A program made the translations under genes and the position numbers. Positions 1-7,222 of a stretch of 41,317 nt of DNA are shown piece after piece. A model generated the notes under the pieces. That model was given only the letters and a program-made list of their open reading frames with translations, had not been told where the DNA came from and made no database searches. This DNA is from Pseudonocardia sp. (lineage in GTDB: Bacteria > Actinomycetota > Actinomycetes > Mycobacteriales > Pseudonocardiaceae): NCBI GenBank assembly GCA_025869365.1, contig JAOZVV010000115.1, forward strand, positions 1 through 41,317, written 5' to 3'. Every line of letters starts with the position of its first letter. Positions within the stretch are counted from its first letter, which is position 1.

Positions 1-981
1 GGGCAGCCGGCCCGGCAGGTCCGTGTAGCCGATCAGCGTGACGCCGTTGTCCGTCACCACGACCTCACCGGCGACCGTCCCGGCCACGTTGCCGCCCTGC
101 GCGGCGGCCATGTCCACGATCACGCTGCCGGGGCGCATCGAGGCGACCTGCTCGGCGGTCAGCAGCTTCGGCGCCGGGCGTCCCGGGATCAGCGCGGTGG
201 TGATGACGATGTCCACGTCCGTGGCCTGCTCGGAGTAGATCTCCGCCGCCCGGCGGTCGTAGTCCTCCGAGGTCGCCTTGGCGTAGCCGTCGGTGGACAC
301 CTCCTGCTCCACCTCGACGGCCAGGTACTCCCCGCCCAGGGACTTCACCTGATCCGCCACCTCCGGCCGCGGGTCCGTGGCCCGCACGATCGCGCCGAGG
401 CTGTTCGCCGTCCCAATCGCGGCCAGCCCGGCGACACCCGCCCCGGCGACGAGCACCTTCGCCGGCGGGACCTTGCCCGCCGCGGTGACCTGCCCGGTGA
501 AGAACCGCCCGAACGCGTGCGCCGCCTCGATCACCGCCCGGTACCCGGCGATGTTCGCCATGGAGGACAGCACGTCCAACGACTGCGCGCGCGAGATCCG
601 CGGCACGGCATCCATGGACAACGCCGTGACCCCGCGCTCGGCCAGCGCCGCGACCCGCTCCGGCTCGAACCGCGGCGCGAGCATCGCGATCAGCGTCGTC
701 CCCGGCTGCAGCTTCTCGATCTCCTCCGGCGCGGGTGCGTTGATGGCCAGCACGACCGCGGAGTCCCACACCGGGCCGTCGGCGATCTCGGCGCCCGCCT
801 CGACGTAGGCGGAGTCCTCGAACCCGGCCCGCGCCCCCGCACCGGACTGCACGCTCACCGCGTAGCCCAGCCCGATCAGCTTCCGCACCGAGTCCGGTGT
901 CGCGGCGACCCGCGTCTCCGACTCGGCGCTCTCCGCCACGACCCCTATCCGCATACCGGGCGGACCCTCGACGTCACTCAC
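1..981 (-). CDS. pntA: NAD(P) transhydrogenase subunit alpha (proton-translocating), 3' end outside window
   Basis: The 327 visible codons read as the soluble NAD(H)-binding part of PntA, which transfers hydride between NADH and NADP+ in a membrane complex with PntB. The N-terminal alanine-dehydrogenase-like domain starts MRIGVVAESAESETRVAATP and contains RAVIEAAHAFGRFFTGQVTA. The Rossmann segment follows at about residues 165-200 with VLVAGAGVAGLAAIG and ATDPRPEVADQVKSLGGEYL. I chose the GTG at 979-981 because GAGGAG lies 6 bases upstream; an internal ATG ten codons later at 954 is the alternative start. The frame stays open to base 1, so the gene is truncated by the window edge, and the rest of the subunit and pntB should lie to the left. 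The family assignment is strong. Confidence 0.93.
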   Translation of the reverse strand, partial: MSDVEGPPGMRIGVVAESAESETRVAATPDSVRKLIGLGYAVSVQSGAGARAGFEDSAYVEAGAEIADGPVWDSAVVLAINAPAPEEIEKLQPGTTLIAMLAPRFEPERVAALAERGVTALSMDAVPRISRAQSLDVLSSMANIAGYRAVIEAAHAFGRFFTGQVTAAGKVPPAKVLVAGAGVAGLAAIGTANSLGAIVRATDPRPEVADQVKSLGGEYLAVEVEQEVSTDGYAKATSEDYDRRAAEIYSEQATDVDIVITTALIPGRPAPKLLTAEQVASMRPGSVIVDMAAAQGGNVAGTVAGEVVVTDNGVTLIGYTDLPGRLP

Positions 982-1084
982 CACGATCTCCTCATCAGCC
1001 GGCCACGTTGTCGCTTCGTCGGGGGAGTCGCCCGGATGTTCGCCGGGTCCGGCCACGGAGCATCACGTGCAGGGTGGGCACCGC

Positions 1085-1113
1085 ATACTACCGCTTGGCA
1101 AAGTTAACAGTAC
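1085..1113 (-). promoter_or_regulatory. Possible pntA promoter (-10 like TAGTAT)
   Basis: The only AT-rich patch in the 209-base gap between the MOSC fusion gene and pntA is here. Reading the minus strand, TAGTAT (1090-1085) could be a -10 box about 100 bases before the pntA start, with GTTAAC just upstream. No convincing -35 TTGACA is present at 17 bp, so this is a weak call. The rest of the gap shows nothing recognisable. Confidence 0.25.
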
Positions 1114-1190
1114 GAGAAGCGGCCCGGGTGTCGCCAGGACGTCTCACCCGATCGTCGGGTACCGGTCCCGACCGGTCGGAGGGGGGTGGT

Positions 1191-2930
1191 TCACATGTCC
1201 ACCACGACGTCGGTGTCCGGATGCGCGCAGCACACGAGGACCTGCCCGTCGGTCGGCGGGTCCACCGGGTCCGGGGCGTAGGAGACGTCGCCGGAGAGCA
1301 GCGGCGTGACGCAGGTGTGGCAGACACCCGTCCGGCAGCTCCAGCGGCTCGGGACGTCGCAGGCGTCCGCGAGTTCGAGCACGGTGCGCGCGCCGGGGGC
1401 GACGCGTGCCGAGATCCCGCTACGGGCGAAGGTCACCAGCGGCCCGTGCCCCGGAGGGCCGGGCGGCTGGTGCGGCGCCGGCCGGTTCCGCGCGACCACG
1501 CCCGGGTTGACCGCCGGCATCGCCCCGAACAGCTCCGTCCGGATGTCCCCGGGGTCCAGGCCGACCGCGACGAGCGCGGCCGTCATGTCGGCCATGAAGG
1601 AGGCCGGGCCGCAGACGTAGGCGACCGCGCCGGTGGGCAGGTCCAGTGCGGCCAGCTCGTCCTTCGTCAGGCGTCCGGCGTGGACGTCGCGCCCGCGACC
1701 CTCCCCGGGCGTGCCTGCGCTGTAGAACACGTGCTCGTGGGCGGACGGCAGGGACGCGAGAAGGGCGTGCGCCTCACCGGCCAGCGGATGCTCCTGCGGG
1801 CTCCGGGAGCTGTGCAGCCACCAGACCTCCCGCGCACTGTGGCGGGAGGCGAGCTCGTGCAGCATCGCCAGCACCGGCGTGACCCCGATGCCCGCCGAGA
1901 CCAGCAGGACGGGCCCGGCGCCGCCGTCGAGGACGAAGTCGCCGCGGGGCGCGGCCGCCTCGAGCAGCGCCCCGGGTCGCAGGGTCGTGGTCAGGTAGCC
2001 GCTGGCGAGGCCGTGCGGCTCGTGCTTGACGCTGATCCGGTAGACCTCGGCCCCGGGCGACGAGGACAGCGAGTAGCTGCGGACCGGGGCGGGCCGGCCG
2101 GCGTCCGGGATCCGCAGCGTCAGGTACTGGCCGGAGAGGGCGGGGGGTAGCGGGCTCCCGTCCGGCGCGGCCAGGACGATGGACGAGACCGTGCCGGTCT
2201 CGGGGCGCACCTCGGCCACGCGCACCGTCCGGAACCCGGCCCACGCCGGTTCGGCCCGGCGGGCGGGCTCCGCGGCGTCGGCATCGGCGAGCAGGTCCCG
2301 GAAGGAGTCCCGCCACCCGGGGCTCAGGGCGGGGATCCGCGTCGCCAGGCGCAGGGTGGCCGGGTCCCTGCCGGGCAGGTAGAGCAGGGCGTCGGTGTCG
2401 GCGACGCTCAGCGTCCCGGCACGGGTCCGGACGATCCGGTCCCCGGCCTGGACGTGTCCCTCGGTGAGGACACGCATGTAGAAGCCCGGCCGGTGGTGGC
2501 TGACCAGCAGGGCGGGCAGTTCGGGCTCGCCGACGCGCATGCCGACGCGATAGCAGGTCACCCGCGGCTGGGTGACCTCGAACTCCGCCTCCCCGATCCG
2601 GTACCGGTCGCCGATGCAGACCTCGTCGTCCGGCAGGCCGTCGACGGTGAGGTTCTCCCCGAAGTGACCGTGGGACAGGTCGTCCCGCCCGAAGTGCCGC
2701 GCCCAGTGCGCGTAGGACTGGACCTGGTAGACCAGCACCGCCCGCTGCTCGCCGCCGTGGCCGGCGAGGTCTCCCTGTCCGTCGCCGTCGATGTCGAGCC
2801 GGCGCACCATCGCCGGCCCGTGGACCGGGGTCTTCCAGACCCCGGTGTGCACGGTCTCGCCCTGCCACGACACGTCCTTCGGCATCCCCACGTTCACCGA
2901 GACGACGGTGGGGCCGCCTCCGTCCGTCAT
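1191..2930 (-). CDS. MOSC domain - flavodoxin/ferredoxin reductase - 2Fe-2S fusion protein
   Basis: This 579-residue protein has three parts in order. A YiiM-like MOSC and 3-alpha domain (about 1-215, with DIDGDGQGDLAGHGGEQRAV and VTCYRVGMRVGE) is followed by an FNR-type FAD/NAD(P)H module (about 235-480, RSYSLSSSPG for flavin, SAGIGVTPVLAML for pyridine nucleotide). A plant-type ferredoxin domain lies at the C terminus (CRTGVCHTC, then a fourth Cys in LVCCAHP). MOSC proteins handle Mo-cofactor sulfur or reduce N-hydroxylated compounds; this fusion carries its own electron-transfer chain. The start ATG at 2930 has GGAGG before it and overlaps the stop of the truncated peroxiredoxin frame (ATGA). 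The substrate is unknown. Confidence 0.88.
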   Translation of the reverse strand: MTDGGGPTVVSVNVGMPKDVSWQGETVHTGVWKTPVHGPAMVRRLDIDGDGQGDLAGHGGEQRAVLVYQVQSYAHWARHFGRDDLSHGHFGENLTVDGLPDDEVCIGDRYRIGEAEFEVTQPRVTCYRVGMRVGEPELPALLVSHHRPGFYMRVLTEGHVQAGDRIVRTRAGTLSVADTDALLYLPGRDPATLRLATRIPALSPGWRDSFRDLLADADAAEPARRAEPAWAGFRTVRVAEVRPETGTVSSIVLAAPDGSPLPPALSGQYLTLRIPDAGRPAPVRSYSLSSSPGAEVYRISVKHEPHGLASGYLTTTLRPGALLEAAAPRGDFVLDGGAGPVLLVSAGIGVTPVLAMLHELASRHSAREVWWLHSSRSPQEHPLAGEAHALLASLPSAHEHVFYSAGTPGEGRGRDVHAGRLTKDELAALDLPTGAVAYVCGPASFMADMTAALVAVGLDPGDIRTELFGAMPAVNPGVVARNRPAPHQPPGPPGHGPLVTFARSGISARVAPGARTVLELADACDVPSRWSCRTGVCHTCVTPLLSGDVSYAPDPVDPPTDGQVLVCCAHPDTDVVVDM

Positions 2931-3127
2931 CGCGCCTCCTGCCCGGAGGGCAGATCCGACACCCGCCTGTCCCACCCGTGGAAGTCCTTCGGGCAGTAGT
3001 GCCCGCGCGAGAGCAGCAGGATCGTCGGGTCGTCGCCCTGGAGCTCGCCCAGCGAACGGACGGTCCCCGTGTGGTCGGGGGGTGCGTAGTCCGGGAACAC
3101 GCCGCCGGGGCGGATGTCAGAGCGCAT
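2927..3127 (-). pseudogene. Peroxiredoxin (AhpC/TSA-type redoxin) N-terminal remnant
   Basis: The first 45 or so residues match the start of a redoxin family: MRSDIRPGGVFPDYAPPDHT, then SLGELQGDDPTILLLSRGHYCPK. Instead of the usual 150-plus residues, the frame leaves the family directly after the CPK motif, runs through about 20 unrelated residues, and stops inside the start codon of the MOSC fusion gene. Neither other minus-strand frame continues the redoxin sequence, so this looks like a deletion rather than a single frameshift. It may now serve only as a leader that couples translation to the MOSC gene. It has a good ribosome site (GGAGGAG) of its own. Confidence 0.6.
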
Positions 3128-3254
3128 CGGGTGGCTCCTCCTCGGGTGTCGGGTGGACGGCGTTCCGCGCGCGGGCCAGTATCCGCCTGACCTGCAGCAG
3201 GACCCGCCCCCACGGGATCATCGGGACCTGGTCCGGGTAGAACACCGTCGTCAC
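3117..3254 (-). CDS. Small hypothetical protein (45 aa)
   Basis: A GTG-started frame encodes a 45-residue basic peptide with an amphipathic centre (VPMIPWGRVLLQVRRILARA) and an acidic end (PTPEEEPPDAL). It overlaps the start of the redoxin remnant by 11 bases and supplies that gene's Shine-Dalgarno sequence. Third codon positions are GC-rich as in real genes here. I do not recognise the family. It could be an intact small protein or the surviving tail of a larger gene lost in the same event that truncated the redoxin. Confidence 0.35.
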   Translation of the reverse strand: MTTVFYPDQVPMIPWGRVLLQVRRILARARNAVHPTPEEEPPDAL

Positions 3255-3291
3255 CGCACCGGGTCGGTCTCGTCGGTTCCGTGGGTGGGTC

Positions 3292-4056
3292 TCATGTCCC
3301 GATCAGCTGCTGGCCGCCGTCGACGTCGTAGACCGCGCCGGTCAGCGCCGTGTTCGTCATCAGGTGCAGGGCCAGGGCGGCCACGTCGGCGGGCCCGACC
3401 ACCCGCCGGATGGGCAACGCGGCGCTCAGCTGGGCGCGCCGGTCGTCGAGGTCGTCCCCGAGCAGCCGGGCGGACAACGGCGTGTCGACGAAGCCCGCGG
3501 CGATGAGGTTGACGCGGACCGGTGCGAGCTCGAGCGCGAGGTTCGCGGTCAGCGCGGACAGCGCGGCGGTCAGGGCCGCCGGCAGCGTCAGGCCGAGGGC
3601 CGGGCGGCGCGCGGCGGTGCCGCTGACCATGAGCATGGCTCCCCCGGGCCGCACCTTGCCGATGATCGTGCGCGCGAGGTGCAGCGGCAACCAGAGGTGT
3701 TCGTCGAGCTCACGGTGGGCACGGGCGAAGTCCAGCTCGGTGATCGGCACGTAGTAGGGACTGCCCGCGGTGAGCATGACGTGGTCGATCGGAGCCGGCA
3801 GATCCGCGAAGAACGCGGTCAGCCGGGCGGTGTCGGTGGCGTCGAAGGCGGCGGTCGTCAGGGGCTGCAGCTCCGTCGCCGCCCGTTCCAGGCGCGCCGG
3901 ATCGCGGCCGGTGAGCACGACCTCCGCGCCCAGGGACCGGGCCTGTCGGGCCGTCTCGAGGCCGATCCCGGAGCTCCCCCCGATGACGACGACGGTCTGG
4001 CCGTGGAGGTGCTGGTCCTCCTGCCGGGGGGCTGCCGGGGCTGTCGTGCGGGTCAT
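3292..4056 (-). CDS. SDR-fold oxidoreductase with a degenerate active site
   Basis: This 254-residue Rossmann protein has the nucleotide motif VVVIGGSSGIG (about 22-32), TGRDPARL after strand 2, and the C-terminal classical-SDR signature (ELAPVRVNLIAAGFVDTP, YDVDGGQQL). The position where a classical SDR has Tyr-x3-Lys reads GLTLPAALTAALSAL, with neither Tyr nor Lys, although the Ser of MLMVSGTAA is kept. It therefore either uses another proton relay or is a binding or regulatory member of the fold. The start ATG at 4056 overlaps the stop of the upstream FAD enzyme (ATGA), so it is the last gene of a four-gene operon led by the VOC protein. Codon use is normal. Confidence 0.85.
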   Translation of the reverse strand: MTRTTAPAAPRQEDQHLHGQTVVVIGGSSGIGLETARQARSLGAEVVLTGRDPARLERAATELQPLTTAAFDATDTARLTAFFADLPAPIDHVMLTAGSPYYVPITELDFARAHRELDEHLWLPLHLARTIIGKVRPGGAMLMVSGTAARRPALGLTLPAALTAALSALTANLALELAPVRVNLIAAGFVDTPLSARLLGDDLDDRRAQLSAALPIRRVVGPADVAALALHLMTNTALTGAVYDVDGGQQLIGT

Positions 4057-5438
4057 GGTTCCTCGCTCGTCGGTCGGGGCGCCCGCGCTGCCGCGGTCGC
4101 GCGTCGTCGGTTCCGGACGGAGTCGTGGAGGGCCTTCAGCGCCGCCACGTAGACCTCGGAGAAGGTCGGGAAGGGCTGGACGGTGTCCCGCAGGACGTCC
4201 ATCGGGATGCCGGCGCGGATCGCGAGCGTGGCCTGCTGGAGCCACTCGCCGGCCTCGGGCCCGACGGCGTGGGCACCGGTCAGGCGTTCACCGTCGCCGA
4301 GCAGCGTCAGGAAGCCCGGGTCCTCGGCGTAGCGATGGGTGTAGGTGGCCGTCTTGGCCACGTCGGAGAGGGCCACGGTCACCTCGAACGGGGCGTCGAC
4401 GGCGCCGACCGCGGCCACCTGCGGGTCGGTGTAGACCACCCGCGGCACGGCGCGGTAGTCCGCCGTCCGGGCCTCGCCGAGGATGTTCGACGCGGCCACC
4501 TCCCCCTGGTACTTGCCCATGTGCGTGAGCAGGTGCAGCCCCGTGCAGTCGCCGATGGCCCACAGCCGCTCCCCGGCCCGCAGGTACGCGTCGACCGGGA
4601 TGCCGTGCTCGTCCGCCCGCACCCCGACCGTGTCCAGGCCGAGGTCGGTCACCCGGGGGCGGCGGCCGGTCGCGACGAGCAGCCGGTCACCACGCAGCTC
4701 ACGGCCGTCCGCGAGGCCGAGGACGTAGTCCGCGCGGTCGCGCGCCGCCGTCAGGACCGACGTGTCGAGGACGACCTCGACACCGTCGCGCCGCAACACC
4801 TCGGCGATCGCCTCGCCGAGCGCCGCGGGCTCCCGCCCGAGCAGGTGCGGCCCGGCCTCGACGAGGGTCACCGCCGCCCCGAGGCGGCGCACGGCCTGGG
4901 CCATCTCCACCCCGACCGCGCCGCCGCCGAGCACCAGCAACCGCTCCGGGACGGCCTTCATGGCGGTCACCTCGCGGTTGGTCCACACGCCCTCGAGCTG
5001 TTGCAGGCCCGGAACGGGCGGCACGACCGGCGACGAGCCCGTCGCGAGGACCACGTGCTCGGCGGTGTGGCGGGTCCCGTCGACCTCGACCACCCCGACG
5101 CCGGCCAGCCGGCCGTGGCCACGGATCAGGTCGATTCCCTTGCCGGCCAGCCACGTCTCCTGCCCGGCGTCGGTGTGGTCGGAGACCATGAAGTCCCGCC
5201 ACGCGAGCGCGGCCTCCACGTCCACCTGCGCCGTCGCCGCCGCGTCGAGCGCCCCGTGGACGGCCTCACCGGGGCGCAACAGGGTCTTCGAGGGGATGCA
5301 CGCCCAGTACGAGCACTCGCCCCCGACCAGCTCCCGCTCGACCAGCGCGACGCGGGCGCCGCCGTCGGCCAGCTCTCCGGCGCAGTGCTCGCCCGGCGAG
5401 CCGCCGCCCAGCACGATGACGTCGTGGTCCGGGCTCAC
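4053..5438 (-). CDS. FAD-dependent pyridine nucleotide-disulfide oxidoreductase (Lpd/MerA-like)
   Basis: This is a 461-residue flavoprotein of the dihydrolipoamide dehydrogenase / mercuric reductase fold. FAD motif VIVLGGGSPG is at residues 8-17, and the redox pair GGECSYWACIPSKT gives Cys42 and Cys47. The NAD(P) motif LLVLGGGAVGVEMAQAVRRL is mid-protein, and LWAIGDCTGLHLLTHMGKYQ is the second FAD contact. The C-terminal dimer interface reads QPFPTFSE where lipoamide dehydrogenases have HPTLSE, so the usual catalytic His is Phe. That argues against a standard lipoamide dehydrogenase and for another acceptor, such as a quinone. GTG start at 5438 overlaps the preceding stop (GTGA), indicating translational coupling. 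Confidence 0.88.
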   Translation of the reverse strand: MSPDHDVIVLGGGSPGEHCAGELADGGARVALVERELVGGECSYWACIPSKTLLRPGEAVHGALDAAATAQVDVEAALAWRDFMVSDHTDAGQETWLAGKGIDLIRGHGRLAGVGVVEVDGTRHTAEHVVLATGSSPVVPPVPGLQQLEGVWTNREVTAMKAVPERLLVLGGGAVGVEMAQAVRRLGAAVTLVEAGPHLLGREPAALGEAIAEVLRRDGVEVVLDTSVLTAARDRADYVLGLADGRELRGDRLLVATGRRPRVTDLGLDTVGVRADEHGIPVDAYLRAGERLWAIGDCTGLHLLTHMGKYQGEVAASNILGEARTADYRAVPRVVYTDPQVAAVGAVDAPFEVTVALSDVAKTATYTHRYAEDPGFLTLLGDGERLTGAHAVGPEAGEWLQQATLAIRAGIPMDVLRDTVQPFPTFSEVYVAALKALHDSVRNRRRATAAARAPRPTSEEP

Positions 5439-5623
5439 TGCCGCACCGCCGCCACGTGCCGGGAGGCGTCGGAGAACGCCTCGTCCGGTGCTCGCCCGGC
5501 CTGCCGGGCGACGATGTAGGCGGCGTACCAGTCCGACCACCGGTGCTCGGGGGCGGTCGCCTCGTACTCGCCGTGTCGCCCCTCGGTCTCCCGCAGCAGC
5601 TCCGCCAGGGTCGTGACGTCCAT
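5435..5623 (-). CDS. Small conserved-looking hypothetical protein (62 aa)
   Basis: This 62-residue acidic, mostly helical protein starts MDVTTLAELLRETEGRHGEY and contains a Trp/Tyr-rich middle, HRWSDWYAAYIVARQ. It has no signal peptide or membrane segment. It lies between the VOC protein (34-base gap) and the FAD enzyme (4-base overlap), so it is cotranscribed with them. The start ATG is preceded by GGGAG at a suitable distance. I do not recognise a named family. Its position suggests a partner or stability factor for a neighbouring enzyme, but that is only an inference. Confidence 0.75.
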   Translation of the reverse strand: MDVTTLAELLRETEGRHGEYEATAPEHRWSDWYAAYIVARQAGRAPDEAFSDASRHVAAVRQ

Positions 5624-5657
5624 GTCCGTTGCTCCCTCTTCTCCGTCGTCGGGTGTC

Positions 5658-6158
5658 TCAGCGCCCGGGCAACCGGACCCGGATCTCCTGGAGGAACCAC
5701 TGGTTGCCGTCCGGGTCGCGGAACGACGCGAACGAGCCGTAGCTGCGGCCCTCCGGATCGGGCCCGGCGACGAGTGCGGCTCCCCCGGCGTGGTGGAACA
5801 CGCCACCGGCGTCGTGGAACGGCTCGCTCACCCGGGCCCCGCGGGCGGCCAGCTCGGCGCGGGCCCGCCCGAGATCGGCGACGACCAGGTGCAGGCCCTG
5901 GACCGAACCCGGGGCCGCCGACGTCACGCCGCTGCCGAAGATGATCGAGCAGGCGGATCCGGGCGGGGTCAGCTGCACCACCCGGAACTCCGGATCGGTG
6001 GACACGTCCGCGTCGAGCCGCCATCCGAGGCCGCGGTAGAAGGCCAGGGCCCGGTCGACGTCGGAGACCGGGAGGACGACGACCTCCAGGGCCATCGTCA
6101 GGCTCTGGCCCTCCGCCGGGTCGACGGCGCTGTCCGGGCTGGTCTGCAGGTCGCTCAT
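5658..6158 (-). CDS. VOC (glyoxalase/bleomycin resistance) family protein
   Basis: The 166-residue protein has the paired beta-alpha-beta-beta-beta units of the vicinal-oxygen-chelate fold: VVVLPVSDVDRALAFYRGLG (about 25-44), VQGLHLVVADLGRARAEL in the second half, and the closing FRDPDGNQWFLQEIRV. VOC proteins hold a metal or bind small hydrophobic ligands; this one gives no clear sign of its substrate. It is the first gene of the operon with the 62-residue protein, the FAD enzyme and the SDR. The start at 6158 is chosen because the upstream in-frame extension has no domain content and a promoter-like element ends about 45 bases before this ATG. Confidence 0.85.
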   Translation of the reverse strand: MSDLQTSPDSAVDPAEGQSLTMALEVVVLPVSDVDRALAFYRGLGWRLDADVSTDPEFRVVQLTPPGSACSIIFGSGVTSAAPGSVQGLHLVVADLGRARAELAARGARVSEPFHDAGGVFHHAGGAALVAGPDPEGRSYGSFASFRDPDGNQWFLQEIRVRLPGR

Positions 6159-6202
6159 GGTCGTCCCTCCGAGGTGCGCTGACGGGTCGGGTGAGCCCTC
6201 CA

Positions 6203-6229
6203 ATAAGTCGTCGCCGCGGGGAAACCAAG
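6203..6229 (-). promoter_or_regulatory. Promoter-like element A upstream of the VOC operon
   Basis: On the minus strand the sequence reads CTTGGTT, then 12 bases, then CGACTTAT. The same arrangement (CTTGATT-N12-CGACTTAT) occurs on the plus strand at 7150-7176. The element ends 44 bases before the VOC start codon, which fits a transcript leader of about 35-40 bases. The spacing is shorter than a housekeeping sigma-70 promoter, so recognition by the neighbouring alternative sigma factor is a reasonable inference. Confidence 0.5.
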
Positions 6230-6363
6230 AACCGGATCGCGACCGGTCCGGCCGGCGCGGCGACGAGGCCTACCGGGAGCGCGGCGCGCGGTGGGACACT
6301 CGACCGCCTCGGGAGAGGGGGCGCCATGGCCGGAGGTCGCCGGTATCGGGGCCGGCCCGACCC

Positions 6364-7167
6364 ATGACGGGGGCCGCGAGGCTCACCACGGACCAGGAAC
6401 GCGAGCTGGTCGTCGCCACCGAGGCGGGCGATCTCGACGCCTGTCACCGGCTCGTCGAGGCCTTCCTCCCGGCCATCGCGGGCCTGGCCCGCCGCTTCCC
6501 CCGCAGCCTGGGCGTCCATCGCCAGGAGCTGCTCCAGGAAGGCGTGGCCGGGCTGCTGTTCGCGACCCGGCGGTACGACCCGGCACTCGGCACCCCCTTC
6601 TGGGCGTACGCCTCCTACTGGGTGCGCAAGGCGATGCAGGACCTCGTCGCCGAGCTGACGATGCCGGTGGCCCTGTCCGATCGGGCGGTGCGGGGCCTCG
6701 CCGCCGTCCGGGCCGCCCGCAACGAGCACCTCCGCCGGTACGGCACCGAGCCGACGGCGCAGCAGCTGGCGGAGGCGACCGGGCTCGGCCGGAGCCAGGT
6801 CGAGAGGCTGCAGACCGCGGCCCGTGTCCCGCGCAGCTTCGAGGAACCGACCGGTGACGACCGGGACGGCGCCGTCGCCGACCAGGTCCGGGACGGCCCG
6901 GCCGAGGAGGCGTTCGAGCAGGTGCTCGACGCCATCGAGGTCCGGGAGATACGGGCGCTGACCGACGGTCTCGCGGAGCGCGAGCGGGCCGTCATCCGCG
7001 CCCACTACGGGCTCGGCGCGCCCGCGCAGACGCTCAAGCAGATCGGCGAGAGCCTCGGGCTGACCGCCGAACGCGCCCGCCAGATCGAGTCCGGTGCGCT
7101 CGGGAAGCTGCGGGAGGCACTCGCCCGGCCGGCTCCGGTCCGGCGAAGCCTTGATTCCCGGACCTGA
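6364..7167 (+). CDS. RNA polymerase sigma-70 family factor (RpoD-like alternative sigma)
   Basis: This 267-residue sigma factor has region 2 (LLQEGVAGLLFATRRYDPAL and FWAYASYWVRKAMQDL, about 55-100) with a core-binding and -10 recognition helix. Region 3 follows (HLRRYGTEPTAQQLAEATGL, about 120-155), then region 4 (TDGLAERERAVIRAHYGLGA ... LGLTAERARQIESGALGKLR, about 195-255). It lacks region 1.1, so it is not the housekeeping factor but resembles RpoD/SigB-type group 2-3 sigmas. ATG at 6364 is chosen as the first residue with family similarity; no strong Shine-Dalgarno is visible. It lies between two copies of promoter-like element A, divergent from the VOC operon and 55 bases before the MEDS-HATPase gene. 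Confidence 0.9.
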   Translation: MTGAARLTTDQERELVVATEAGDLDACHRLVEAFLPAIAGLARRFPRSLGVHRQELLQEGVAGLLFATRRYDPALGTPFWAYASYWVRKAMQDLVAELTMPVALSDRAVRGLAAVRAARNEHLRRYGTEPTAQQLAEATGLGRSQVERLQTAARVPRSFEEPTGDDRDGAVADQVRDGPAEEAFEQVLDAIEVREIRALTDGLAERERAVIRAHYGLGAPAQTLKQIGESLGLTAERARQIESGALGKLREALARPAPVRRSLDSRT

Positions 7168-7176
7168 GCGACTTAT
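7150..7176 (+). promoter_or_regulatory. Promoter-like element A upstream of the MEDS-HATPase gene
   Basis: CTTGATT, 12 bases and CGACTTAT overlap the last codons and stop of the sigma factor gene. The element ends 46 bases before the ATG at 7223. It matches the minus-strand copy at 6203-6229 in 14 of 15 element bases and in spacing. This suggests the regulator gene has its own promoter besides read-through from the sigma gene. Confidence 0.5.
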
Positions 7177-7222
7177 GGGAGGAGGTGCCGGCTCTGGGCA
7201 GGGTGCGGTAGAACGGCGAACG

